Below are positions 26,846-34,609 of a DNA stretch of 41,543 bases, in pieces. The notes below the pieces were generated by a model. It was not told where the DNA came from. It ran no database searches and saw only the letters and a list, made by a program, of their open reading frames with translations. This DNA is from Hydrogenophaga intermedia. Its GTDB lineage: Bacteria > Pseudomonadota > Gammaproteobacteria > Burkholderiales > Burkholderiaceae_C. The first letter of the stretch is position 1; the number at the start of each line of letters is the position of its first letter. The DNA is taken from positions 1 through 41,543 of the forward strand of contig NZ_CCAE010000040.1 in the NCBI RefSeq assembly GCF_000723405.1. The letters run 5' to 3'. Position numbers and translations under genes: made by a program.

Positions 26846-27943
26846 TCAGCCGGGCGGCGGCTTGCCCTTCCCATACCCCGCCTCCCGCGCCAGCACGATC
26901 GCCTGCGCCCGCGTCGCCACCTCGAGCTTGCCGAACACCGCCGAGACCTTGTTGCGCACGGTCTTCTCGCTCAGGCCCAGGTGGGCCGCGATCTGCAGGT
27001 TGTCGCGGCCCTGCGCGAGCAACTCCAGCAGGGCCCGCTCGCCGGGGCTCAGCCGCGTGAACAGCGGCGACAGTGGTGCATCCACCGCCTCCGCGTCGGC
27101 AAGGAACCGTCGCACGGTAGCGAAGCTGCCGGCGAAGGCCGGCTCCTGCTGCAAGAGCACGTGGTTGCGGCTGTCGATGGGCACAAAGCGCGCGCCCTCG
27201 ATCAGGCCCGCGATGTGGCGGCCTTCGTCGAAGGGCACGCGCAGATCGCCGCGCGCGTGCATCACCAGCACGGGGCAACGCACACGCCGGGCCTCGTCGC
27301 TCACGTCAATCGATCCGAAGGCCGCAATGGTGCGCGCCGCGTGCTCGGGGCTGCACGACAGGCGCTCCAGCTCGTTGAACCAGCGCGTCTGCTCCGGCGT
27401 GCCACCCGGGATGAAGAGCGAGGTGAACACCTGCCGGAAGGCCTCGCTGTCCTGGCCCCAGCCGATCTCGACCAGGTCCAGCAGCAGCTTCGCTTCCTTC
27501 AACTGCTGCGGCGTGGGCTGGCGGTGCAGCAGGCCGCGCACGTAGCCGCCGATGATGGCCAAGGCCGTGACGCGTTCGGGGTGGCGTGCCGCATAGGCCA
27601 CGGCCACCGCCGCGCCCTGCGAGCAGCCGAACAGCGCGAAGCGATCCAGCCCCGCGGCCTCGACCACGGCCTCCAGATCGGCCAGCCAGGCGTCCAGCGC
27701 CAGCGGCGCGTCCGTGCGGTCCGACAGGCCGCAGCCACGCCCGTCGTAGCGGATCAGCGTGCGCTCGCGGCTCAGTTCGTCGATCCAGGGGCGCCACACC
27801 GGGCTGCCGAGGTCACCGTCCAGGTGCGTGAGGAAGTGCGCCGCGCGCACCAGCGGCGCGCCCTGGCCGGTGCTGGCAAAAGCGATCCGCACACCATCGC
27901 GGGTGGTGCAGAAACGGATCGTCTGAGTGAGCGGCGGCGCCAC
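26846..27943 (-). CDS. Alpha/beta hydrolase fused to a LuxR-type DNA-binding domain
   Basis: A 365-residue two-domain protein from a GTG at 27943. Residues about 5-285 form an alpha/beta hydrolase with nucleophile elbow GCSQG (Ser108), acid Asp233 (ARGDLRVPF) and His261 (DSRNHVLL), so the triad is intact. Residues about 300-365 are a GerE/LuxR-type helix-turn-helix (LSPGERALLELLAQG, LSEKTVRNKVSAVFGKL). The combination suggests a regulator that binds or hydrolyses a small ester or lactone; the ligand is unknown. The ATG at 28027 would extend the frame through the divergent control region, so the GTG was preferred, although neither has a good ribosome binding site. Confidence 0.85.
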   Translation of the reverse strand: MAPPLTQTIRFCTTRDGVRIAFASTGQGAPLVRAAHFLTHLDGDLGSPVWRPWIDELSRERTLIRYDGRGCGLSDRTDAPLALDAWLADLEAVVEAAGLDRFALFGCSQGAAVAVAYAARHPERVTALAIIGGYVRGLLHRQPTPQQLKEAKLLLDLVEIGWGQDSEAFRQVFTSLFIPGGTPEQTRWFNELERLSCSPEHAARTIAAFGSIDVSDEARRVRCPVLVMHARGDLRVPFDEGRHIAGLIEGARFVPIDSRNHVLLQQEPAFAGSFATVRRFLADAEAVDAPLSPLFTRLSPGERALLELLAQGRDNLQIAAHLGLSEKTVRNKVSAVFGKLEVATRAQAIVLAREAGYGKGKPPPG

Positions 27944-27994
27944 GCGGTGATTATGGGATCGGGAACGCGCCGTGCCCCCATCGTCCGGTCGGGT

Positions 27995-28009
27995 TTGGCC
28001 GTCGGCCAA
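27995..28009. promoter_or_regulatory. Palindrome TTGGCC-GTC-GGCCAA in a divergent control region
   Basis: A perfect 15-base palindrome lies 52 bases upstream of the hydrolase-LuxR gene and 35 bases upstream of the FMN reductase gene. It is a plausible operator, perhaps for the LuxR-type domain next door; this is inferred from position and symmetry only. Confidence 0.4.
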
Positions 28010-28044
28010 CAATGGCCCGTCCACCACACCTCAGGAGAAACCCA

Positions 28045-28602
28045 ATGGCCCAGCACAAGGTCGGCATCATCATCGGCAGCATCGCCAGCGCCTCCATCAA
28101 CCGCCAGCTCGCCAAGGCCCTGGTCAAGCTCGCACCAGCCGAGCTCGCCATGACCGAGATCCCCATCAAGGACCTGCCCTTCTACAGCTACGACATGGAC
28201 GCGAACTTTCCGCCCGCGGCCACCGCCTTCAAGCAGGCCATCGCCGACGCGGACGCCCTGCTCTTCGTGACACCCGAGTACAACCGCTCCATCCCGGGCG
28301 TGCTCAAGAACGCCATCGACTGGGGCTCCCGGCCCTACGGCAAGAGCGCCTTCGCGCGCAAGCCGGCGGGCGTGGTCGGCGCCTCGGTGGGCGCCATCGG
28401 CACCGCGCTCGGCCAGGCGCACCTGCGCGGCGTGCTCAACTACCTGGACGTGCCGCAGTTGCTGCAACCCGAGGTCTACCTTCAGTTCAAGAAAGGCCTC
28501 TTCACCGAGGACGGCGCCTGCACCGACGCCGGCACCGAGGAATTCCTGCGCAAGTACATGTCGGCCTTCGCGGACTTCGTGGCCGCGCACAAGGCGGGCT
28601 GA
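28045..28602 (+). CDS. NADPH-dependent FMN reductase family protein
   Basis: A 185-residue flavodoxin-like NAD(P)H:FMN reductase. The phosphate-binding loop GSIASASINRQLA and the signature TPEYNRSIPGVLKNAIDW are clear, followed by RKPAGVVGAS. Family members reduce FMN, quinones or azo compounds. The ATG at 28045 follows AGGAGA; an ATG-like start at 28012 lacks one. It is divergent from the hydrolase-LuxR gene and may be its target. Confidence 0.92.
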   Translation: MAQHKVGIIIGSIASASINRQLAKALVKLAPAELAMTEIPIKDLPFYSYDMDANFPPAATAFKQAIADADALLFVTPEYNRSIPGVLKNAIDWGSRPYGKSAFARKPAGVVGASVGAIGTALGQAHLRGVLNYLDVPQLLQPEVYLQFKKGLFTEDGACTDAGTEEFLRKYMSAFADFVAAHKAG

Positions 28603-28739
28603 GCCGACCACGCGGCGCGCGGCGGCGTCACCCGGCTACAAGGCCACGGCCGAACACAGCGACAGCAGCATCGGCACACCGACCGCAGGGGCCACGACCG
28701 AGCCCACGCACGTGACGTGCGTCAGCGCCAGCAGCACCG

Positions 28740-29492
28740 TCAGGCGCGCGAGCCGCAGCACGATGCGCCCCCTTTCGCCGCCGGCCGGTCCACGTACCGG
28801 TCGTGGTGCCGCACCCAGCCCATGGTGTCGTCCAGGCCGTCCTCGTGGCGTCCGCGCGGCGTGAGGTCCAGCAGCCGGTAGGTGCCCATCATCACCTCCA
28901 CGCCGCGTCCGTAGGTCGAATAGGTGTGGAACACCTCGCCCGCGTCGTTCTTCGCGAACACGCTCACGCCGGGCATCTCGTCGTTGGCGAAGGGCCGTTG
29001 CGCGAAGTTGTAGTGCATGGATTGCGCGGCCACTTCGGCCGGCGTGAAGCTCACGCCGAAGTCGCGGTTGAAGTCGCTGCCGTGGGACGACACCCAGCGG
29101 AAGTGCCAGCCCATGCGCTGCTGAAAGCGCTCGATCTCCGCCAGCGGCGCGCGCGAGACCGCCACGAAGGCCACGTCGCGCGCGGCCAGGTGCGCCAGCA
29201 TGCCGTCGGTGTGGTCGGCCATGTACGAGCAGCTCTTGCAGCCCTGCTCCCAGCCCGGGCCCAGCATGAAGTGCTGCACCAGCAACTGGCGGCGGCCGTC
29301 GAACAGATCGGCCAGCGCGCGCGGACCCTCGGGTGTGTCGAACACGTAGCGTTTGTCCATGCGCACCCAGGGCAGTGCGCGGCGCGCCTCGGCGAGTTCG
29401 TCGCTCAGGCGGCCGAGTTCCTTTTCACGCTCCAGCAGCGCCAGGCGTTGTTCGAGCCATTGCTCGCGGTCGGTGATGGTGGTGGGGTTCAT
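28740..29492 (-). CDS. DUF899 thioredoxin-like protein
   Basis: A 250-residue protein of the DUF899 family (thioredoxin-like fold). Visible features are FMLGPGWEQGCKSCSYMADH, which carries the CKSC pair near the expected redox site, and FNRDFGVSF, MPGVSVFAKN, DEVFHTYSTYGRG-like and DDTMGWVRHHD. The C-terminus is cysteine-rich (GGASCCGSRA). Function is not established. GGAG precedes the ATG. It is the last gene of a leftward run with a beta-propeller protein and an HTH regulator. Confidence 0.88.
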   Translation of the reverse strand: MNPTTITDREQWLEQRLALLEREKELGRLSDELAEARRALPWVRMDKRYVFDTPEGPRALADLFDGRRQLLVQHFMLGPGWEQGCKSCSYMADHTDGMLAHLAARDVAFVAVSRAPLAEIERFQQRMGWHFRWVSSHGSDFNRDFGVSFTPAEVAAQSMHYNFAQRPFANDEMPGVSVFAKNDAGEVFHTYSTYGRGVEVMMGTYRLLDLTPRGRHEDGLDDTMGWVRHHDRYVDRPAAKGGASCCGSRA

Positions 29493-29522
29493 GAGAGGCT
29501 CCAGTTTCAGGGTTGAGGGACT

Positions 29523-30179
29523 TCAGGATTGAAGGGCCTTGGGCCGGCGCACGGCGCGCACCTTGCCGCTGCCGCCACCGCCGCAATAGAAAAGGTCGGC
29601 ACCGTCGGACTCCAGCCCGCTCACGCCCTCGCCCGCCGGCATGCGCAGGCGCTGCAGCACCTCGCCATTGGCGGGGTCGATGCGGCGCAGCTCGCTCTCG
29701 TCCGCTTCCCAGGTGCCGTGCCACAGCTCGCCGTCCACCCAGGTGACGCCGGTGACGAAGCGGTTCGATTCGATGGTGCGGCGGATCGCGCCCGTCTCGG
29801 GGTCGATCTGGTGGATCTTGCGGTCGCGGTACTGGCCCACCCACAGGCTGCCCTCGGCCCAGGTCAGGCCCGAGTCGTAGCCCTGGCCCGGCGCGGGAAT
29901 GGAGGCCAGCACCTTCCCCGTGGCCGGGTCGATCTTGTCGATGCGCGACTCGGCGATCTGGTAGAGGTGCTTGCCATCGAAGGCGGTGCCCGCGTCGCCG
30001 GGCTGTTCGACGCGGCGCACGGTCTCGCCGCTGGCGGGGTCGAAGGCCACGATGCGCGGGCCGGTGGCGGCCCACACGTGGCGGCCGTCGTAGCTCACCC
30101 CGTGGACGTTGGTGGCGCCGTCGAAGGGGCCGTACTCGCGCACGACCTCGGCGGGCTGGATCGATGGGTTGCTCTTCAT
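29523..30179 (-). CDS. Beta-propeller protein of the YncE/SMP-30/glutamine-cyclotransferase type
   Basis: A 218-residue protein with about five repeats ending in phrases such as VAFDPASGETVRRV, DKIDPATGKVLASI, HQIDPETGAIRRTI and RRIDPANGEVLQRL, each preceded by a WxG- or LYxI-like strand. This is a small beta-propeller. It has no signal peptide, so it is probably cytoplasmic. Some homologues are annotated as glutamine cyclotransferases, but I see no residue that decides this. AAGGAG precedes the ATG. The DUF899 gene starts 30 bases downstream. Confidence 0.8.
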   Translation of the reverse strand: MKSNPSIQPAEVVREYGPFDGATNVHGVSYDGRHVWAATGPRIVAFDPASGETVRRVEQPGDAGTAFDGKHLYQIAESRIDKIDPATGKVLASIPAPGQGYDSGLTWAEGSLWVGQYRDRKIHQIDPETGAIRRTIESNRFVTGVTWVDGELWHGTWEADESELRRIDPANGEVLQRLRMPAGEGVSGLESDGADLFYCGGGGSGKVRAVRRPKALQS

Positions 30180-30224
30180 CAGGTGCTCCTTGAGGGCGCC
30201 ACACGCGACGCCTTGAGGTGCACT

Positions 30225-31445
30225 CTAGTCAAGCGGCAGCGAAGCGGGGAGTAACAAGATCGTCGTGAATCCCGCCAGCGGTGGCGCCAGCCAGCGGCGC
30301 GAGCGCGCCTGACCGATGGCCCGCACACGGCCCTGCGTCTGCAGTTCCGCCAGGGCGCGCTGCACCGTGCGCTGGCTGGCGCCCAGCGCCAGGGCCAGCG
30401 CCGACGTGGACCAGGCCGCTCCGTCGGACAGCAGCGCCTGCAGCGCGGCCAGCTCGCCTTCAATGGGCGGCGCAAGCACGATCACGGGACGCCCGTCGCG
30501 GGGCACGATCTGGAAGCCGCGCGGCGTGGCCACGATGTCCGCCACCTCGGCGGCCAGCGCGCGCAGGCGGCCGATCTCCACCCGCAAGCGCGCGCGGTGG
30601 GTCTCGTCGGGGTGCCGCGTGCGAAAGGCGCGCTCGATCAGCGCCTGGCGGTCCACGTTGCCGGGCCAGGCCTCGGCCAGGGCCAGGGCCAGCGTGAACA
30701 GCACCGGACGCCCCGCCAGCGACTGCCACGCGGCGCCCGCGCTCAAGCCGCGCCGGCAGGCGTCCACCACCAGCGCGCGCGAGGCGAGCAGCGCCTCCAC
30801 CTCGTCCAGGCGCAGCACCTGTTCGCCACCCGAGCCCACACGGCGCGCGGCCGGGCGCTCCAGCGCCGCGCGCGCCTCGCTCACCTCGGCCTGCAACGCG
30901 GGCACGCCAGCGCGCTCGGCGGCCTGCTTCGCGCGCACCAGTGCCTGGCGCGCGGGGCCGGTGCGCAGCGAACGCAAGGCCAGCTCGGCCGAGAGGAGGT
31001 GGGCGACGGCGGCCAGCAGCGGCGGCAGGGCCTGCCCGTTCAATGGTTCCAGTTGCGCGGCGGCTTCGTCGAGCCGACCGACCAGCAAACGCCAGCGCGC
31101 GGCGATCAGTTGCGCCTGCCAGGCATTGGCCTGGTCGCCGCGCGCGGCCAAGGTCTTCGCGGCGGCCAGCAGGGTGCGCGGCGAGCCGCCCAACTCGCGC
31201 AGCGCCAACGCCACCTCCGCCTCGGCCACCACGCAACGCGCGCGGGCCAGCGCCTCGTGCGGCCCAAAGCCCTTGCCCGCGCGGCGCAGCAGCTCGCGGG
31301 CGCGCGGGTACTCGCCCAGTTGCGCCATCGCGATGCCGCGCAGCGCCAATGCGGGCGGGTCCTCGCGCAGCGCGACGCGCTGCAGTGCGGCCAGCGGGGC
31401 ACCGGTGGCAAGCGCGCGGGCGGCGGCGGCGATGAGGGAGTCCAT
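30225..31445 (-). CDS. HTH regulator with TPR-like N-terminal half
   Basis: A 406-residue, alanine/arginine-rich protein. Residues about 1-200 are helical repeats resembling TPRs (for example LRGIAMAQLGEYPRARELLRR). Residues about 215-330 resemble a winged-helix segment (AFRTRHPDETHRARLRVEIGRL, then ADIVATPRGFQIVPRDGRP). The last 70 residues contain a second helix-turn-helix (STSALALALGASQRTVQRALAELQTQGRV). It is probably a transcription factor. It lies 44 bases after map and 45 bases before the beta-propeller gene, so it may control the propeller-DUF899 pair. Confidence 0.75.
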   Translation of the reverse strand: MDSLIAAAARALATGAPLAALQRVALREDPPALALRGIAMAQLGEYPRARELLRRAGKGFGPHEALARARCVVAEAEVALALRELGGSPRTLLAAAKTLAARGDQANAWQAQLIAARWRLLVGRLDEAAAQLEPLNGQALPPLLAAVAHLLSAELALRSLRTGPARQALVRAKQAAERAGVPALQAEVSEARAALERPAARRVGSGGEQVLRLDEVEALLASRALVVDACRRGLSAGAAWQSLAGRPVLFTLALALAEAWPGNVDRQALIERAFRTRHPDETHRARLRVEIGRLRALAAEVADIVATPRGFQIVPRDGRPVIVLAPPIEGELAALQALLSDGAAWSTSALALALGASQRTVQRALAELQTQGRVRAIGQARSRRWLAPPLAGFTTILLLPASLPLD

Positions 31446-31489
31446 GGGCGGCGTAGCTTAGCGGCCTCGACCGCACCCCCGTCCGGCGC

Positions 31490-32281
31490 TCACACCGGCG
31501 CGTACGCCCCCGTCCCCTCCGGCCAGCCCGTCAGCACCTCGTACCCCTCGGGCGTCACCGCCACCATGTGCTCCCACTGCGCCGACAGCGAGCGGTCTTT
31601 CGTCACCACCGTCCACCCATCGGCCAGGGTGCGCGTGTCGCGCAGGCCGGCGTTGAGCATGGGCTCGATGGTGAACACCATCCCCGCCTCCAGCGTGAGC
31701 CCTTCCCCGCGCTGCCCGTAGTGCAGCACGTCGGGCTTCTCGTGGTAGACCTGCCCGATGCCGTGCCCGCAGTACTCGCGCACCACGCTGAACCGCTCGC
31801 GCTGCGCCACCGCCTGGATGGCGTGCCCGATGTCGCCCAGCGTGGCGCCAGGCCGCACCTGGCGGATGCCCGCCCGCATGGCCTCGTAGGTCGTCTCCAC
31901 CAGGCGCCGCGCCAGCACGCTCGGCGCGCCCACGAAGAACATGCGGCTGGTGTCGCCGAACCAGCCACCGTGGTTCACCGCGACGTCGATGTTGACGATG
32001 TCGCCCTTCTTCAGGATCTTGTCGGGCGAGGGAATGCCGTGGCACACCACCTGGTTGACGGAGGTGAGGATGGTCTTGGGGTAGCCGTGGTAACCCAGGT
32101 TGGCGGGAACGGCGCGCTGCACCTTCACGATGTGCTCGTGGCAGATGCGGTCAAGCGCCTCCGTGCTCACCCCCGGCTTCACGTGGGGCGCGACAACGCT
32201 CAGCACCTCGGCGGCCAGTTGGCCGGCGCGCCGCGCCTTCTCGATGTCCTCGGCGGACTTGATGGTGATGCCGCGCTCCAT
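31490..32281 (-). CDS. map: Type I methionine aminopeptidase
   Basis: A 263-residue MetAP that removes the initiator methionine. All five metal ligands are present: Asp99, Asp110, His173, Glu206 and Glu237, plus the substrate-contacting His81. It is a complete type Ia enzyme without N-terminal extension. It is probably not the main housekeeping copy, which in related bacteria is near rpsB; here it is translationally coupled to a ParD-like gene (TGATG overlap at 32281) and shares that gene's promoter. Confidence 0.95.
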   Translation of the reverse strand: MERGITIKSAEDIEKARRAGQLAAEVLSVVAPHVKPGVSTEALDRICHEHIVKVQRAVPANLGYHGYPKTILTSVNQVVCHGIPSPDKILKKGDIVNIDVAVNHGGWFGDTSRMFFVGAPSVLARRLVETTYEAMRAGIRQVRPGATLGDIGHAIQAVAQRERFSVVREYCGHGIGQVYHEKPDVLHYGQRGEGLTLEAGMVFTIEPMLNAGLRDTRTLADGWTVVTKDRSLSAQWEHMVAVTPEGYEVLTGWPEGTGAYAPV

Positions 32282-32541
32282 CAGCGTTTTCCGTTCGACG
32301 GTGCGCGGGGCTTGCGGCCCTTGCCCTCGGGGGCGATGGCCACCGTGATGTCCAGCCCTCCGTCGAGTTCGGCGCGCACCAGCCGCTGGCAGATGGCCTG
32401 GTGGTCAAGGCCGGGGTGCATTTCGGCCAGCATGCCCACGCGCATCCAGTGCTCGGCCTGTGCGTTGATGGAGCGGCTGAGTGCGTTGCCCGCCACGCGC
32501 AGGTTCTCGTGCATCTGGTCCGAAATCTTCACGATGCCCAT
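32281..32541 (-). CDS. ParD-like antitoxin-family protein
   Basis: An 86-residue protein of the ParD_like family (PF11903). The N-terminal MGIVKISDQMHENLRVA resembles a ribbon-helix-helix strand and helix; SRSINAQAEHWMRVGMLAEMHP and HQAICQRLVRAEL follow; the tail is basic (GKGRKPRAPSNGKR). The ATG at 32541 is used rather than a frame extension to 32598 that would cross the promoter. No toxin gene of the ParE type follows; instead the stop overlaps the map start by one base. It sits directly below a consensus promoter with a palindromic element, as autoregulating antitoxin genes do. Confidence 0.85.
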   Translation of the reverse strand: MGIVKISDQMHENLRVAGNALSRSINAQAEHWMRVGMLAEMHPGLDHQAICQRLVRAELDGGLDITVAIAPEGKGRKPRAPSNGKR

Positions 32542-32549
32542 GGTCAATC

Positions 32550-32568
32550 CGTATATGAAACGTATACG
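32550..32568. promoter_or_regulatory. Operator-like repeats over the ParD-map start site
   Basis: CGTATA-N7-TATACG (32550-32555 and 32563-32568) forms an inverted repeat, and its right part is itself the palindrome CGTATACG (32561-32568). The element covers the predicted transcription start of the leftward ParD-like gene, just downstream of its -10 box. Binding by the ribbon-helix-helix-like product would give autorepression; this is inferred. Confidence 0.6.
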
Positions 32569-32569
32569 A

Positions 32570-32598
32570 ATTATATAGACCACCGGCGATACAGACAA
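32570..32598 (-). promoter_or_regulatory. Strong sigma-70 promoter for the ParD-map operon
   Basis: On the minus strand TTGTCT (32598-32593), a 17-base spacer and a perfect TATAAT (32575-32570) face the ParD-like gene. The region is strikingly AT-rich for this genome. Transcription would start near 32563, within the operator-like repeats. Confidence 0.8.
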
Positions 32599-32675
32599 AG
32601 ACCGGATCGAACATCTGCGTACACTTTTTCCGCGCCAGTGCAGGCAGACTGGACGCCGACTTCCGATCCGAGCCC

Positions 32676-33269
32676 ATGAAACTGCTGCCCCTCGCCCTCT
32701 CCCTCAGCGCCCTGGCTTTCGCGCCGGTGGCCGCGCTCGCGCAAACCCCTTCACCCAAGCCCGCCGCCACCGCCCAGGAACCCACCAAGAAGCGCGCGCC
32801 GCTCAAGCGCTCCGCCGCCAAGGCCGTGGAAGAGGTGACGCCGATCGAGGAAGACAGCAGCGTCACGCTCACCGAGGCCGACCTGGCGGTGGCGCAGCGC
32901 GTGTACGTCGGCAAGATCCCCTGCGAGCTGGGCGCGGCCGTGGAAATCACGCCCGCCAAACGCCAGGGCTTTTTCCTCGTGCAGGTCGACAAGCCGCGCA
33001 AGACGCGCTACTACATGCACCCGGTGGAAAGCCGCACCGGCGCCATCCGCCTGGAAGACCCGAAACGCGGCGCGCTGTGGCTTCAACTGGGCAACAAGTC
33101 CATGCTCATGAGCCAGAAGCTCGGCCTGCGCGTGGCCGACGAGTGCATGAGCCCCGAGCAGGTGACCTTCGCGGACGAGATGAAGCGCAACCCGCCGCGC
33201 AGCCTGCTGGAGCCCGCGGAGCCGCCGGGCGCCGAGGCGCCGGCTCCCGGGGCCGGCGTCGCCCGCTGA
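32676..33269 (+). CDS. Uncharacterised exported protein
   Basis: A 197-residue protein with a Sec signal peptide (MKLLPLALSLSALAFAPVAALAQ), then a low-complexity Lys/Ala/Pro stretch to about residue 55, and a conserved core (about 66-165: LAVAQRVYVGKIPCELG, YYMHPVESRTGAIRLED, LWLQLGNKSMLMSQKLG) with two cysteines that could form a disulfide. I believe similar proteins occur across Comamonadaceae without assigned function. The C-terminus is Pro/Ala-rich. It converges on the gene at 33276, six bases away. Confidence 0.8.
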   Translation: MKLLPLALSLSALAFAPVAALAQTPSPKPAATAQEPTKKRAPLKRSAAKAVEEVTPIEEDSSVTLTEADLAVAQRVYVGKIPCELGAAVEITPAKRQGFFLVQVDKPRKTRYYMHPVESRTGAIRLEDPKRGALWLQLGNKSMLMSQKLGLRVADECMSPEQVTFADEMKRNPPRSLLEPAEPPGAEAPAPGAGVAR

Positions 33270-33275
33270 ACGCGC

Positions 33276-33806
33276 TCAACCCACCATCGGCAGCACGTGC
33301 CCGGTGCCGAGCACCGTGCGGCCGGACAGCAAGGTGAACCGGGTGCCCGCCGCCAGCTTGGCCAGCGCCAGCTCCGGGCGCAGAAACTGCGCCTCCAGCG
33401 CGCAAGGCTCCCCCGGCGCCGGCTCCCCATCCGGCGGCACCAGCAGGCGCGTGGTGAATCCCTCGGTGCCCACCACCAGAGCGCCATCGAAATAGCCCGC
33501 ACGGATGGGTCGGCTGAGCCGGGGCACATCGGTCATCAGCAGCACCAGTTCAATGCGCGCATGCGGCACGAACACGGCACCGGCCGCGAAGCCCGGCGGC
33601 ACCTGCTTTGGCGTCTTCGCGCGCCGGATCAGCCACGCGATGACGTTGCCGACGATGGGCAGCCACAGCACCATCAGCAGGGTCCCCAGGTCGCGCGCCA
33701 CCGACGGCTGGGGCGCCAGCCAGCGCACCAGGCCGCCGACAAGTGCCAGCACCAGCAGCACCACGGTGATGATCTGCCGCCGCGTGGAGCGGTTGGAATT
33801 TGTCAT
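33276..33806 (-). CDS. Small membrane protein with EF-Tu domain-3-like C-terminus
   Basis: A 176-residue protein with two transmembrane segments (about 11-29 and 41-60) and a soluble C-terminal half. The end, RFTLLSGRTVLGTGHVL, resembles the last beta-strands of EF-Tu domain 3 (which reads F.IREGGRTVGAGV), and FVPHARIELVLL fits the start of such a barrel. Function is unknown. Its ATG overlaps the stop of the IclR gene (ATGA), so it is translated from the regulator's transcript. Confidence 0.7.
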   Translation of the reverse strand: MTNSNRSTRRQIITVVLLVLALVGGLVRWLAPQPSVARDLGTLLMVLWLPIVGNVIAWLIRRAKTPKQVPPGFAAGAVFVPHARIELVLLMTDVPRLSRPIRAGYFDGALVVGTEGFTTRLLVPPDGEPAPGEPCALEAQFLRPELALAKLAAGTRFTLLSGRTVLGTGHVLPMVG

Positions 33807-34609
33807 GGCGCGATGCCCTCCCCCTGCGCCGCCCGGCTCATCAGGTCCCGGCTGATCGCCAGCATGCGGTCCCCCAGCGCCGCCCGGCGCGTCGGGTGCA
33901 GGCGCGACTCGCTCGCCACCAGCACGATCGCGCCCACCGGCCGGCCATCGCGCTGCAGCAGTGGCACCCCCAGCGCCCAGTAGCCCGGCACCACGATGCC
34001 GGGGATCACCGCGTAACCGCGCTCGCGCGTTTCGGCCACGAGGTGGCGGATCACCGCCACCGGTGACTTGGGGAAGTGCTCGTCGATGAAGGCACCGTTG
34101 ACCTGCAGCGCGAGCTCCACCTCCTCGTCGGGCAGCGCGGCCAGGATGGCCAGGCCCCCCGCGCCCGCGCCCAGCGGGTGCCGGTCGCCCAGGCGCAGCG
34201 CGTCGCTGGGGATGGGGCCGTGGCCCGTCTCGCGTGAGAGGCAGATCGCCTCCAGCCCCTGCACCACCGAGAAGAACACCCAGTCGCCCGTCTCCAGCGC
34301 GAAGGCGCGCAGCGAGGCCGTGGCCAGGCGCTGCAGCGAGTAGCTGGGCTCGGCCGCCAGGCCCACCACGAAGGACTCCGGCCCCAGCCGGTAGCAGCGG
34401 CTCGCCGCGTCGTGCACCACGAAGCGCTCGTCCGCCAGCGTGTGCGTCAGCCGCACCGCCGTGGCCTTGCTCAGGCCCAGGCGGCGCCCGATCTCGCCAA
34501 TGCGCAGCCCCTCGGGCTGATGGCGCGCCAGCAGCTTCAGGATGCCCAGCCCCCTTCGCAGGGTCTGCGCGCCAGCGGTTTCGCCGGCCGGTGCTTCGGG
34601 TGCGTTCAT
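33803..34609 (-). CDS. IclR-family transcriptional regulator
   Basis: A 268-residue IclR regulator. The N-terminal winged helix is at about 15-75 (LRRGLGILKLLARHQ, LRIGEIGRRLGLSKATAVRL) and the effector domain at about 85-262 (SYSLQRLATASLRAF, HPLGAGAGGLAILAALP, GYAVIPGIVVPGYWALGVPL). The ATG at 34609 is preferred over a frame extension to 34639. It is divergent from the SDR-TRAP-E1-KARI operon across 147 bases containing palindromes, so it is very likely that operon's regulator, with the imported substrate or a product as ligand. Confidence 0.92.
   Translation of the reverse strand: MNAPEAPAGETAGAQTLRRGLGILKLLARHQPEGLRIGEIGRRLGLSKATAVRLTHTLADERFVVHDAASRCYRLGPESFVVGLAAEPSYSLQRLATASLRAFALETGDWVFFSVVQGLEAICLSRETGHGPIPSDALRLGDRHPLGAGAGGLAILAALPDEEVELALQVNGAFIDEHFPKSPVAVIRHLVAETRERGYAVIPGIVVPGYWALGVPLLQRDGRPVGAIVLVASESRLHPTRRAALGDRMLAISRDLMSRAAQGEGIAP

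Noticed and set aside
27944..28027. ATG at 28027 as the start of the hydrolase-LuxR gene
   Set aside because: The added 28 residues (polar, Arg/Asp/Gly-rich) lie in the divergent control region and do not resemble a hydrolase N-terminus.
28636..28737. A 33-residue hydrophobic frame (GTG start) after the DUF899 stop on the minus strand
   Set aside because: It looks like a membrane helix, but it has no ribosome binding site of its own, is very short, and GC-rich DNA often encodes such Val/Leu/Ala strings by chance.
29523..30179. Glutaminyl cyclase linked to the pyroglutamate theme of the window
   Set aside because: Only the propeller fold is visible; there is no signal peptide or diagnostic residue, and the gene is about 10 kb from the oxoprolinase operon in a different unit.
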